Below, piece by piece: positions 11,375 to 23,552 of a stretch of 64,000 nucleotides of DNA; the first letter of the stretch is position 1; the number at the start of each line of letters is the position of its first letter. A model generated the notes under the pieces. It made no database searches. It was not told the DNA's origin and saw only the letters and a list, made by a program, of their open reading frames with translations. The DNA is from Cryptomeria japonica (taxonomy: Eukaryota; Streptophyta; Pinopsida; Cupressales; Cupressaceae), in the NCBI RefSeq assembly GCF_030272615.1, contig NC_081412.1, positions 140,031,747-140,095,746 of the forward strand, in the 5' to 3' direction. The position numbers were made by a program, and so were the translations under genes.

Positions 11375-12509
11375 TGTTGACAAGAGACACTATTCCGGTG
11401 AAGATTGATGCATGATTGATTCTTAGGAGTTGTCAGTGATGGAAATCAAGTTCAGAAATCATATCCGATGTACATAGATTTGATTTACCGGAAGTCACAT
11501 ATTTCATAAGGCATAAGTCTGGAAGGTGGAACTCAGTAACCAATAGAGTACAAATACAGATTGCATATCTTGATTTTGGTTTTGTAACTTTGGTTGCCAT
11601 GATAGAGGCAGATTATTTGAGGTTCGAGGTAGAATATTTTGTAATCCTAATATCCAATGTTGATTCATGAGCAAGATTGAACATCTGGTATTTAGTAATT
11701 CAGTTAGAACAGAGCTATTTTTGTGTAACGTGTGATGTGGAATCTTTGGGTTGATTTCTATGATTGGTTTCATGTTCAAGGTGATTGGGAATAATTTTGT
11801 GAAGCTCTGCATATGGATTTGTGGATAGATTGAGCTGACTTAAGATTACATGTTTCATGTTGTGTGTTATGCAGTTTTTGGAAGCTGACATGAGAAATGA
11901 TTCATTTTGTTGATGTGGATATGTAAGAATGATTCATTTGAGAATTTTTATGTATGAGTAGAGTGTGAGAACTCTGTATGAGTGAATGTCTAAAGTCTGG
12001 TGACTGTTATTGAAGATTTTGGTGTTTCGGTGTATGATAGAGCAGGAAAATAGGGCAGATAAGAAGAACAGTTGTAGAAGTCAATTTGAGCCTAACCGAG
12101 ACTGATTTTTGGCATACATAGATGTTATACTTCATTTCATTCATTATTGTTATAAAATGTAATCTCCTATAAGGAAGTGAGCATTCCTCCGAGTTGTAGG
12201 CCTATTTTGTATTTGAGCAGTGAGCTCTAGGCAGTGTCCCTGAATGAAAGTGCATTCCCCTTATGTAATATTATCATACTCCTGGCCATAGTATAAGAAT
12301 ATTGTGGGTTCAAATCCCACCATGGTTTTTTCCTTTCTAGGTTTCTACATAAAAATCATGGTGTTATGGTTGTGTGGTTTATTGCCTTATGTTTATGCAC
12401 TTTACTTTCATTATCATGCATCTGGTGGTTTAAGAATCAGCTTAATAAGTTTGTAAATTACAAAAAACTAATTCACCCCCCCACCTCTCAGTGTTCATTG
12501 ATTCCAACA
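11375..12509 (+). repeat. 5' LTR of element C
   Basis: 1135 bp, beginning TGTTGACAAGAGAC and ending CATTGATTCCAACA. A TATA-like box (tataaaatg) is at 12151-12159. Near the end are a tRNA T-arm-like hairpin (12304-12320), the conserved ggttttttcc...ggtttctac motif and the cacccccc block. Confidence 0.9.
12304..12320 (+). other. tRNA T-arm-like hairpin in C LTR
   Basis: GTGGG-TTCAAAT-CCCAC: a perfect 5-bp stem with a 7-base loop, the geometry and sequence of a tRNA T-arm (RNA polymerase III B box), followed a few bases later by a T6 run. It is fully conserved in the other LTR at 18625-18641. It may be an RNA processing or transcription signal of the LTR, or chance. Confidence 0.6.
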
Positions 12510-12511
12510 AT

Positions 12512-12523
12512 TGGTATCAGAGC
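12512..12523 (+). other. Primer binding site of element C (initiator tRNA-Met)
   Basis: TGGTATCAGAGC lies 2 bp after the LTR end, identical to the site of element B. Confidence 0.95.
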
Positions 12524-12577
12524 TTAGTTCCTCACAATAAGCCTAGCAGCTTGAGGAAGATCCAGAAGATTGAATCA

Positions 12578-13610
12578 ATGGACTCTAGTTTGCAAAAGCA
12601 ATTTACTGTGGCACTTGAAGATCTTGATGCAGCTATGAAAGAGAAGAGTATCATGAGAAGAAGTCTAGAAGCAACTGAAAATTTCATTGAATCTCTGAAA
12701 GAACATCTGAACATGTCAAGAGAGAAGAGAAAGGAACTTATGGATAAACTCAAGGAGAAAGAAGAACAAAGCATTGACAATCAATCCCTACAAGAAAAGA
12801 CAGATGAATGTATAAAGCTTGCCAGAGAGAATGCAGTCCCAAAGAATGAAATGCAATCCATTGTGATGAAGTGACAAAGGAGATTGAAGATAGAAAGAAG
12901 AATGAGGAAAATCTGACTCACTCATTGGAGGATAGATTTGATGAATGTTACAGATTGAACTATGAGAATGATCAGTTGAAACTTGAATTGGTGCAATCCA
13001 AGAATGATGGACAGGAACTTGAAAGGCATATCATAATCCTAACAAATGATATTTCTACTACTAATGAGTACAAAGAAAAATTCAAAGCTAGCTCAGCCAA
13101 GCTAGATGAGATGCTGGAAAGTTAGAGACATGGGAAAGACATGCGAGGACTTGGCTATAAGAAAGGAGAATCCTCTGGTTCTGGACAAAGCAATCATCAA
13201 AAGAACAAGAATCGTCTAGTAAGACAGCCTAATTCCTATAAATTCAATTGTAAATGTTTTTTTTGTGGTAAATTTTCTCATATTGAAAAAGAATGCAGAA
13301 ATAGGATGATGAATAATGGTCCTACCTTTACCAGTCAATGTTTCATATGCAACCACTTTGGTCATAAGTCAAACATGTGCAAAGCAATGATGAACAATTC
13401 TAAAGTAAGAGATGGTATTCTTGTGGAATGTTTGGACACATTTCTAATCAATGTAGGATGAGACAAAATCAGATGAACTTCAGGCCTATGCAAGGAAATG
13501 TTGTTTGTTATGCATGCAACAAATCTGATCACATTGCAAAATATTGCAGGAACAAGAGTATAAGCAAGAATACTCCAGTAGACAAGAACATATTAGATTA
13601 AAAGGGCGAA
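12578..13610 (+). pseudogene. Gag of element C, frameshifted
   Basis: The start ATG at 12578 follows the primer site. The first about 100 codons are a highly charged predicted coiled coil (LEDLDAAMKEKS, KELMDKLKEKEE). A frame change occurs near 12871, a stop at 13123-13125, and a frame change again near 13410. Zinc knuckles CFFCGKFSHIEKEC and CFICNHFGHKSNMC are at about 13250-13380, with further knuckle-like segments (CGMFGHISNQC, CYACNKSDHIAKYC) in the shifted frame to about 13550. The usual copia Gag N-terminal domain seen in B is absent, so this is a shortened or different Gag. It ends before 13730 with no protease. Confidence 0.75.
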
Positions 13611-14144
13611 GAAAAGGTTGAAGAAGTAAGAGAGAAACATGAGAAGATTTGGGTTAAGAAGGAAGATTCAAATGTCCAGAATGGCTCCACACCTAATTTC
13701 GGTGTTGGAACCTCATCCGATAACTAAGGCATTTTGGTCTTAGGGGGAAGCTTTTCATATAGATCTTTAAAACCCCCCTTTCAAAGATTTGTAACTGGTC
13801 GAGGATGGTTGCAAATGATGGAGATTAGCTATGCAGTCGATATCTGGAAGATCACAGGCCTATCTGAGTATCCGGTGATGAATTTTTGAGAAGAAGGGTA
13901 TCCGAAACGCCTTTAAGGTTGTGCATTTATTACGACTTATAGTTAGGATTTCGGTGGATAAAAAAGCATTTCTATCATTCATTCTTCACATTGCGATTGA
14001 AGAGAAAGAGAAAAAGAGCAAGGCGAACAAGATTGAGCAGTGATAACTGAGCTTGAAGCAATCCGAAAGTGATTCCTAGCATCCGATTGAATTTGCGGAG
14101 GTATTTACTCATGTTAAAGCTATTTTTCATACCCTTATTTCAAA

Positions 14145-17100
14145 ATGGCATATGCATCTAGTGTTGCAACCCTTTAGTAGTTGAGATTACTGAGAGAGCA
14201 AGGCCAGTGTTCAAGAAACATCCATTCAAATCTGTTGAAGATGATCTAGAAGGTGCATTTTCTTTTGTACCATATGGCATGCTACATAATGAAGATATTA
14301 GGGCATATATTCACTATAATATCGGGGAGCTTAGAAATGCAGATATGTTGTCACTATACACCAAGCATATGATGGATGGAATGGGGAATCTGAAGCCCGA
14401 ATTCAAATCATTGCAAGACAAGGGTTTTATTTAGTTTGTTCATTTCCCATGTTCGATGAATCTGAATGGGTCAAGTAAATCTTGAGCCGAATCCACGATG
14501 AGTTTGTATGGTTGGATAGACCTCACAAGATTACAAAGAAATTCATTCAAGATGTAACCTATTTGAATCCAATCGGTGAGATCCTTGGTCTGACGAAAGT
14601 TCAGAACACAACAGTAACAAAGGTTATTGAATCCCAACGTGATAGTCAGTCGATGAGAATTAGTGATATATCATTGAACATGATGGGAGATTTGCCTCAA
14701 TGGTAACAGGATATAAGGTGTATTAGTCTAGCAGACAAAATTCAATATCTGGTACTGCTATATTTGCAGCCTATCAGATGCTTAAGGAGGACATAAGGCA
14801 TGATCTATGTGGAGTGCTTCTCGGTGAGCTAATGAGAAACCTACAGAAGATAAAACAAGATAAGAAACATGTTTTCAAATTCAATTATCTAATTGTTTGT
14901 TTACCACTTTACTTTTTGAATGAAATTCCTGGAATAGGAAAGGTTCAGTGGGCTTATGATAAACTGGTGGCAGTCCAAATCAAGGAAGTTTTATAGGGTT
15001 TGGGTGATACTGTAGTTTAGAAATTTGCTTGTGGGGATACTTTAAATCATTTCAAGCAATGATGCAGAGCAGAGAGAGGATTCCAAAAGATATTGTTTAA
15101 AAATATGAGAATACAATCTACTTTATGGTAGACAAAGATCAATGTCACATGGAGGCAATTGAACCTAGAACCATTTGGATCATGCCCATGGGGTATGAGG
15201 TAGATGGAAGTACACTTGATGCACATGCTCAAAATTTGTTAAGTAAACCAATAGAGGAGAAGGAAGAGAGGTTCAGTACTTACAAGGAGAAAGACTTAGA
15301 TTTGCATAAGAAATTTACTAAGTTGACAAGGAAGAGGAAAGTCAAAAAGGAAGTTGAAGAGCTTGCTGAACAAATGGGAATATCAAAAGAAGTTGTGCAA
15401 AGGGCTAGGGAGCAAAATATACTGAAGGAGGAGGACATGGTGAAGCCCAAGAAGTCAAAACCGGTCTACACTCCCAATAAATCCAAGCCAAGGCAATCCT
15501 ATTCTGCACCTATCTCTAGTGTTCAGAAGCTTATCCCTCCACCCAAGCCATAAGCCAAGTCATCTGGTGGAGTTGAGAAGAGGAAAAAGGAGAAGCCGCA
15601 AAGAGAATATGTTGTAGCCACTGCTAAGGATATAGAAATTGAATCTGATGAAGTGGTGAAAGAGGTAAAGAAGATAGCTACCTATGCTAGGGTAGTGAGG
15701 AAGCCTCAATCCGGTGGAGCCCAACTATCCAAGAAGTCAAAATCAGAAGTTGAGCCATCCAGTAGAGCCAAAGTGAGCAAGAAGCAGAAATCTAAATAGG
15801 ATGAAGCTCTAAAGTTTGGAAAAGTTGAAGATACTTATGATGTTGTTCCCCCAATGACTTTGAATGAAATAATTGATGAAATGATTAAGGATGGTAATTT
15901 GAAGAATGTGCCTATATGTTATGAGAATTTTATGATAAAGATCAAAGAGCTATAGAGGACGTAGTTGTACAATACATGGATTTTTATAGTAAAGCATTAA
16001 TAGAATTATCATCCATGATACCCAAGAGTCTATATGACATTTTGGATGCAAGGAAGCATACAACAAGTTTAGAGGATGAAAGAATAAAGGAATATGTATT
16101 AGTAAATTTGAGTTCTATGATTTATAAAGATGAAGTTGATAGGTTGTTAAAAATTGCTAAGGAAATATTTCGAAGCAAGAAGAGAGTCAATAAAGTCATG
16201 CTCGGTAAAATAGATAAAGTGACTAAAGAAACCGAAGTAATTTTGAGACATTTTTTTATAGATCATAGATATGATGTGAATCCAGCACATGATGACACTC
16301 AACTGGGAGAGCAATTATGATACATTTGTTCTGAAAGTTCATGCAGTCGTTCCTAATGTACAGAAAGATCAAACATCTGAGAAGGTCATTCTGGCATGGC
16401 AGAACAATGTGCATGCAGCAGTTGATGTTGATCAGAAGGTTGATAACTCCAGTAAAGCTTAATAGGATCCTTCAGTGATAGAAGTTGTTTCAGAAAAGGA
16501 AACTGAGGTGACAATTGATGCTAAAAAGGGTGAAGATGATGGTGAAGATGCAAGTGAAGAGGTAGCAGAAACAGAGAAAGGAGAGGAGAAGGATAATCAT
16601 GTTATGTTGATAGTGGCAAGAGACATTGTAGTTGATAAAGGAAAACAGGTTGCTACTGATTCAGATGAGTTTGCTCAAGGGACTATTCACCTGAATTCTT
16701 TATCTTTGATTCAAGCATTGAAGCTAGCAACTCTTGCGCAAGCAAAAGCCGGTGAGGACTTACACAAGTCCCATACCGCAGATAAAGAGTTAATAACATT
16801 GGTAGGAGGTGTATTGGAGAAAAAATTTCCATCTTTTATATTGAACACAACAGATAATCCCTCTGGTAAGATAAGAGGTATGTTGAATGTTGTAGAATCT
16901 CATTTTGTATCTTTGGAGAAGGCAGCAGATGCTAGAGTTTTGAATCAGTTTAATGCCATGAGACTGAAAAAAAATTTGAAGATGATTGAGAGTGATAGGG
17001 TCAGTTTAATAACTGCTATGAAGGGCATTCAAGATGCACTAGATGAGGGTGGTCAAATATACAAGTCATATCTAATTTTGCCAAATTTTACTATGGACAT

Positions 17101-17488
17101 TGACAAAAAAATAAAAGAATGTGAAGAACATATTGCTAGCATATCTCAGTCATATGCACCCTAGTCAGTCTCAACTAGTAGTTTTGAACCACAAGTTTTG
17201 GGTATATTGGATAAGATTAAGAATTTAAATTGGGAGAAGGACAAAATTTTGGGTAGAGTAGGAGAAGTGAGGAGTCTTATCACTCCCTGGATAGATTCTC
17301 TAATGAGTAGTATGAAAGATGAAAATGATGATTTGAATAAGAGTGTTCTATCAAATAGACAAGGAGAAAAGATGCATGCATATCTTTTTAGTGGGATGAT
17401 CAATATTTTGGAAAGTCTAAAGAAAGCATGGGATAACCACTTGTTGTCCCTAAGGACAATTTTTGCAGATATTTTCAAGTTTTTGTAA
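14145..17488 (+). pseudogene. Large unrecognised ORF in the pol position of element C
   Basis: About 1100 codons, broken by several stops and frame changes (open pieces 14207-14434, 14482-14706, 14778-14996, 15125-15553, 15976-16320, 16475-17164, 17198-17488). The first third looks globular (PVFKKHPFKSVEDDLEGAF; EFVWLDRPHKITKKFIQDVT). The middle is Lys/Pro/Ser-rich (15400-15830). The last third is acidic and coiled-coil-like. No RT, integrase or protease motif was seen. The DRPHKITK-type segment is reminiscent of extra ORFs of plant retrotransposons, but I cannot name the family. The span 13611-14144 is untranslated spacer. Confidence 0.55.
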
Positions 17489-17540
17489 GAAACTATACAT
17501 ATCCTTATATATAAGTTTTGGTGAATCCCTATCTTTAGCA

Positions 17541-17559
17541 TTGTTGTCAAAGGGGGAGA
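17541..17559 (+). other. Upstream polypurine tract of element C
   Basis: ttgttgtcaaagggggaga lies 149 bp before the 3' LTR, matching the upstream tract of element B. Confidence 0.7.
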
Positions 17560-17689
17560 GAGTGAAGTGAAAAATGGTGCAAATCCTCAGGGGGAGCTTG
17601 TAGAGTCTTGAAGAATTTTGGGAGAAATTTTGAATTTTTGAAGTTTTGCAGTTTTGAGTGTACAGTTCATTTTTCACAATGTTGCCATC

Positions 17690-17707
17690 AATACCAAAGG
17701 GGTAGAT
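17690..17707 (+). other. LTR-adjacent polypurine tract of element C
   Basis: taccaaaggggtagat directly precedes the 3' LTR start TGTTGG and is the expected plus-strand primer. Confidence 0.8.
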
Positions 17708-18827
17708 TGTTGGCTAGAGACACTGTTCTGGTAAATGTTGATGCTTAGGAGTTGTCATTGATGGCAACCAAGTTCAAAAATCATATCTGGTGTACATAGA
17801 TTTGATTTACCAGAAGTCATATTGTTCATAAGGCATAAGTCTAGAAGGTGGAACTCAGTAACCTATAGAGTATGAGTATAGTTTGCATATCTTGCTTTTG
17901 GTTGTGTAGCTTTGATTTCAGTGATAGAGGAAGATGATTCAAGGTTAGAGGCAGATTATTCTGTAATCCTAATATCCGGTGTTGATTCATGAGCGAGATT
18001 AAAGGTCTGGTATCTGGTAATTCAGTTAGAACAGAGCTATTTTTGTGTAACGTGTGATGCAAAATCTTTGGGTTGATTTTAGTGATTGGTTTTGTATTCA
18101 AGGTTTTGGGCTGACTTGTGTGAAGCTCCGCATATGGATTTGTGGACGGATTGAGCTGAATTAAGGTTACACATTTCATGTTGCATGTTATGTGGTTTTT
18201 CGAAGCCGACATGAGAAATGATTCATTTTGGTTATGTGGATATATAAGAATGATTCATTTGAGCATTTTGATATATGAGTAGAGTGTGAGAAGTATGTAT
18301 GAGTGAATGTCCAAAGTTTGGTGATTGTTATTGAAGATTTTGGTGCTCCAGTGTATGACAGAGTAGGAAAATAGATCAGATAAGCAGGACAATTACAATA
18401 GTCAATTTGAGCCTAACCGAAACTGCTTTTTGGCATATATAGATGCTATACTTCAGTTCATTCATTATTGTAATCAATTGTAATTTCCTATAAAGTAGTG
18501 AGCCTTCCTTTGGGTTGTATCCCTATTTTGTATTTGAGTAGTGAGCTCTATGCAGTGTGCCTGAATGTAAGTGCATTCTCCTTATGTAATTTTATCATAC
18601 TCTTGGCCATAGTATAATAATATTGTGGGTTCAAATCCCACCGTGGTTTTTCCCTTTGCGGGTTTCCACGTAAAAAATTTGGTGTTATGGTTATGTGGTT
18701 GATTTCCTTATGTTTCTACACTTTACTTTCATGATTATTCTTCTGATGGTTTAAGAATTAGCTTAATAAGTTTATAAATTACAAAACACTGATTCACCCC
18801 CCCTCTCAGTGTTCATTGATTCCAACA
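17708..18827 (+). repeat. 3' LTR of element C
   Basis: 1120 bp, partner of 11375-12509, beginning TGTTGGCTAGAGAC and ending GATTCCAACA. It carries the T-arm-like hairpin at 18625-18641 followed by the intact motif gtggtttttccc...gggtttccacg (18641-18670). Confidence 0.9.
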
Positions 18828-19500
18828 ATTCTAAGGTAACATGCATGATGTTGTGAAAGATTGTTGTCATGGATCTCTGATATGTGGCACCCATGTTCTT
18901 CAATCCAAAGGGCATGACATTCCAACAAAAGGTACACCATGGACATGTGAATGTTGTCTTGTGTTGATCTTCAGGTGCTATCTTACTTTGATTGTATCTA
19001 GAGAATCCATCCATAAGTGATAACATTGCATGGCCTATTGTGAGATCAATGATCAAATCAATATTTGGTGGGAAGTCATCTTTGGTAAAAGCCTTGTTTA
19101 TGTCTCTAAAATCGATGTGTATCCTTATGTTGCCATCTGGTTTGATGACAGGTACAAGATTGGAAAACCATTTGGGGTAATCAATTGGTTCAATGAACCC
19201 AACATCCAACAACTTTTCAAGCTCAATTTTCACTAATAATGCCACCTATGGATGCATATTTCATAATTTTTTCTTAACTAGTTTGGTTCCTGGAGTGATT
19301 GTCAAGACATGCATAACCAAATCAGGATCTAGTCTAGGCATATTTGTGTATGACCATGCAAAGTTAATCTGTCTCTTTGTGAAGAACTTTGTGAACTATG
19401 GCAACTCAATTTTATCAATGATTGTTCAAGGAAGATGTAGTGTGGTATCTCTTATGTCCCAATGTTTGTTTATATATTCTCTTTAATCAACATAGATGAT
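18828..19500 (-). pseudogene. Reverse transcriptase of element A, N-terminal part
   Basis: The minus-strand frame to 19245 gives the finger and palm motifs of gypsy RT: KLLDVGFIEPIDYPKW, RIHIDFRDINKA, LSLMDGFSRYNQ, HKTTFTCPW and MPFGLKN. The DGFSRYNQ aspartate is the first catalytic residue of the palm. It is cut at 18828 by element C; the YVDD box lies on the far side at 11356. The part 19246-19500 aligns with D's MPGLDPDLVMH lead-in but is frame-broken. Confidence 0.9.
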
Positions 19501-19505
19501 CTCTC

Positions 19506-20694
19506 CTAATATGATATCATGGGGAGGGTGTCAAACCTTCCATCATGTGGTGCGTCAGAGAGGTTTTCACCATCGAATGCATCCTTTATTTTTACTTTTT
19601 TGGGGTCAAAAAGCATCGTAGTGCATTTTTCACTAAAAGACCTATTATTTGTTTTTATTTTATTATTTTTGCAACTAGAAGGTTTGGCACCCTCTCCAAA
19701 GTAATCCATGCTATTGAGTTCAATGGTGTATCCTACTTTATGGTCCCTAAGGGGGAGATCATCTCTTATGCCAAGGTAATCAATGAAGGCCTCATAATTT
19801 TTGAATGTGTCAATTTGTGGTCCTTGTTGGTCCCAATCAATAAGTTGAGGGTGAATGAGGGGAAGGCCATCGGTATGTTCGAAGTCGGCAAGTGTAAGGG
19901 TAAAGACATAAGATTCTTCACGTATGTCAATAAATTCATTGAAGTCATTGCCGGTACTCTCCTCATAATTATCGATCACAAGAGAACCTAAATCGACATC
20001 ACTAAAAGGACACTCAGCAACAGGAGTTCTCACTTTTCACGGTTTTTACCTAGAGCCTCGAGACGTAGAGGATTTGGGATACCAAAATGTCTTTATCCAC
20101 ACTTCACCACTATCTTTCTTATCCTGGGATGTAGAATTTGATGATTCTTGACCAACTTTGAATAGTTCTCTAAAAAAAATTCTTCTATGGGTTCACCAGG
20201 TTCTCTGAAAGTTTTTGCAAGCTCATAATCACTGGATGATTTGTTTGAAACACATTCCCTTTCATTTGAATCTATAGAATAACATCTTTCTTTTTTTTGG
20301 TCATTGGTGGAAGTGGGATAAGTAATTTGCAATGTTGCTTCATAATCAAGACCGCTTTATCTCAATGGTGTGAAACCAAGTCCCTTAGTTCTCTACTTCT
20401 TTGGTACTAATTTAGGTTGTAATGGTTCCACAATACCTTTCTTTTGTATGCCAGGAGGAACTTTTCCATCATATCCCATATTTTGTAAAACTTGAAGCCT
20501 TTTCCATAGTTTTTGACTGGTATTGTAATGTGGTCTTGATTGGGTTGTTCTTCTGGTTTTTTGTAAAGCATCTTGTAGATATCATCTTCTTCCATTTCAC
20601 CCCATTTTTTGAAGGTGGTGGAATCCCATTTTATGATGATTGTTGATATCTTCTTCAAGGGATGTGGTCTACCATAAATATTGGGAGAGTCCAT
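19506..20694 (-). pseudogene. Protease-RT linker of element A with G-patch-like domain
   Basis: Between protease and RT the minus strand encodes a low-conservation linker. At about 20365-20502 a frame reads MGYDGKVPPGIQKKG...EPLQPK...GLGF, the pattern of a G-patch domain, and the same segment exists in D at 38436-38580. G-patches are short glycine-rich RNA- or helicase-binding modules. An acidic segment (DVDLGSLVIDNYEESTG) lies at about 19900-20030. Confidence 0.65.
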
Positions 20695-20778
20695 TAATTA
20701 GCTTAGATACATGGTTTGATTAAGATTTTATTCTCCCATACCTTTGTCTTTTAATTTTCCTTTGAGTTATGCTTGCTC

Positions 20779-21240
20779 TTAAGTGGAAGCCTCTAATGAT
20801 TCTGGATCAATATATGTTGAAGATGGACTAGCTTCTCGATTAATTGGGACTATCATTTTAGGTCTTGGCCAAAGATTGTGGCAATACATGTATGGATTTG
20901 GATCCCCTTTAACTATGACCTCAGTTCCATTGTGTGGAAACTTGATGCATTGATGGTAAGTTGAAGGTACTACTTTCATTGCATGTATCCAAGGTCTTCC
21001 CAAAACTATATTGTATGTGATATCAAGATCAAGGACTTGGGAAACCACATCCTTTGTTACTGGCCCAACTATTAGAGGTAAAGTGATTGTTCCTTTTGAG
21101 GAGCGTTCATCATCATAGGCCTTTATAGTGATTTTCTTTCTAGAATCCACAATGTTTTTAGAGAATCCCAATGTTAAGACATCTTTCAAAGTGCAAATAT
21201 TGAGACTTAATCCTCCACCTATCAAGACTCATTTTATGTG
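20779..21240 (-). pseudogene. Aspartic protease of element A, active site lost
   Basis: The minus-strand frame reads VLIGGGLSLNICTLKDV where D has VLIDNGACLNICTL, so the catalytic aspartate position is glycine. The fold continues through KKITIKAYDDERSSKGTITLP and DLDITYNIVLGRPWIHAMKVVPST, the conserved retropepsin C-terminal part (ILGRPWL type). The change would abolish polyprotein cleavage. Confidence 0.8.
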
Positions 21241-21285
21241 ATGTTTATGGAGGAAAGCTCCAATGTGAAGTGGTGCCTTGTGTGG

Positions 21286-23552
21286 TCATTGTGGAGATGA
21301 GTCATCTGCTTCTATAAATGTAAGGAAATGAGGGTTAGAAAGGTGTCCCACCATGGCTTGAAACCAGTCCACATTTAGATCGGTAGGGACGGATGTCTCT
21401 TGCAAGATTTTGTCCAAAATAGCTTTGTGTGAGGGTGAAATGCACAAAAGTTTGAGGATCAAAATAAGAGAAGGTTTCTTTCCCAATTGATCTACAAGGT
21501 CATATTGGTTATGGGAAGTTGAAGTCATTTAGGATGGAGCACCTTGTAAAGTAACTTTACCCCTTCGAGTAGAGACATTGCATTTGATGGCTTTTCCTTT
21601 TATGGTTATGGTAGACACATGATTGTTCAATTCAATAATATGGTTGACGGTGTAATCATAAGCCGCATTAGTATAATTGGTGTTATTCTTTGTCTTAGGG
21701 GCCTTTCCCTTATCAAGTTTTGGAAATTATTCCTTAAACATCACAAGATCTTCATTAGAAGTATGACCATCAACTTCTATTGTGCCATTGTCAATAAGAT
21801 CTTGAATGAGATTCTTCAATTTGTGACAATTACTAGTCTTATGTACCTTGCTCTTGTGATATTCACACAATTAATTGTCATTCCACCATGAAGGTTTTAC
21901 CCTTGGCCCAAATGGTTGATTATCTAGTAATGTAATGAGCTTATTGGCAACCAACTTCTTCAATGCACTTTCAATTGGCTCTCCCAAAGGCATGTACTTC
22001 CTTGGAGGTCTTGGTGCTCTTTGTGTATTTACTTCATTGTTGGATGAACTAGCATCAGAAAAAGTTATCTTTGGTTTTACCATATTAGCATCCACAACCC
22101 CATAGTTGATGGTATTCTTTTTCTTGTTCCAAAATTGAGGTTTGTCTTTTCCATTAGGATCATCTTTGTTTTCCTTGAATAACTTGATAGTGTCTTTCTC
22201 AATGAGGACCTTCTCAATGGATAGACCTTTTTCAATAACTTCCTTGAAGGTACACAAACATGTTTTATGAAGTTCATATCCAATGTCTTTGTTCACATTT
22301 TGAGTAAACATCTCAACCATTTGTTTTGTGGAATTTGACAAGGGCATCAACTAGCCAAACGTCTCCATCATTGTAAAAATGACGCAAAAGATTCTCCATT
22401 TTTCTACTTTGTATTGCATAAAGTGGTCACTGGTACTTCACATTCAATGTTGTATGACAAATGTTGTATAAAGCTTCTACCAATTCACCCCATGGCTTGA
22501 TACTAGGCAGAAGTTGTGAAAATCATTTCATGTCTTGTCCACCTAAACATTATGGAAATAATCTCATCAAGTAGGAATCTTCTCTTTCCAACTCTATACA
22601 AGCCATGAAAAATTCTCTAATGTGTGCCTTGGGATCTCCTTTTCCTTTATACTTATCAAACTTAGGCACCACGAAATGTGGAGGAAAAGGAGGCATCGAT
22701 ATGCTTCTATCAAATGGATAAGGACATATGTCATGAATTGTGTAGTCGCTTGTTGGTGTTTGCATACTTTCTATTTGTTGTTCTAATTCCTTAATTTGTC
22801 ATTGCAAATTACTACTAGGTGGTGATTTGTCTCTTTGAGGTATCCCCATGCCCGAGCCACCAAGAGGAGGAGGGATGTATTGCATGTAAGGATGATATTG
22901 GTCATATATGTGTTTGGGTGGTGGAGGAATGTAGTTATTGTATGAGTCACTTGGTATGGTATTGTAATGAGGTACACTAGGCCTAGGACAAGTGTATGTG
23001 TCATGACCATGTGCATAATTGGTATTGTAAGCATGATCTTGAGTATGGACATCAAATCTGACGCGTGGCATCCTTGTATAGGTAGTCATGATCTTAAGTA
23101 TTCTCTTGTTGTTGAGTATATGCATTGGTATTCCTTCGACCTTGAAAAGTATGTGTATGAGGTTGTTCATGAGTTTGTCTAGCATCATTGGTATAAGCAT
23201 GAGTATTGGTCACTTCAGGTTTTTGAAATAAGGAAGAAGGTGACTCAGGCATGATACACTCACGTATATGTCCACCATCATTACCATTAGCTTGATTGGG
23301 ATCTTCTTCCAAAATTTGTGTCACATCAAAGTCATGGGGTAATCTTGCACCATTTTGAATTAACAAGTGAAAAAATCATTGGCAGTCTCTTCTCAAAATT
23401 GCTTCAAGCAATCTATTGAATCTCTCATCAGACATGTCATCTTGAATCTTTGTAGTTGTAAAGGACTCATTGTCAAATTCTAGTGTGTTACTACGATTTT
23501 CAAAGGTTCGTGTGTTGTAAAATTCTTCCTCATCAAACTCATATGTATGCAT
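21286..23552 (-). pseudogene. Gag of element A, frame-broken
   Basis: The start ATG is at 23552 (MHTYEFDEEEF), with an early TGA about 60 codons in. The capsid-like retrotrans_gag core is at 22550-22765 (FVVPKFDKYKGKGDPKAHIREF). After it come 21871-22350 and a CX2H...H...C knuckle (CEYHKSKVHKTSNCHKLKNLIQDLI) at about 21760-21870. The piece 21286-21528 aligns with the pre-protease spacer of D. Tyr/Pro/His-rich spacers at 22783-23200 encode the variable N-terminal half. Confidence 0.8.

Larger units (their letters stand above)
11375..18827 (+). mobile_element. Element C: pol-less Sirevirus-like LTR retrotransposon
   Basis: 7453 bp on the plus strand: LTRs at 11375-12509 and 17708-18827 (both TG...CA), tRNA-Met primer site, gag with zinc knuckles, an approximately 3.3-kb unrecognised coding region and two polypurine tracts. 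No pol motif was seen. Flanks read actca on the left and attct on the right, so the target duplication is either mutated or absent. The LTRs differ more from each other than those of D, which implies an older insertion. Confidence 0.9.

Noticed and set aside
12304-12320. A complete tRNA gene in the C LTR
   Set aside because: Only the T-arm is present; no acceptor, D or anticodon arms fit.
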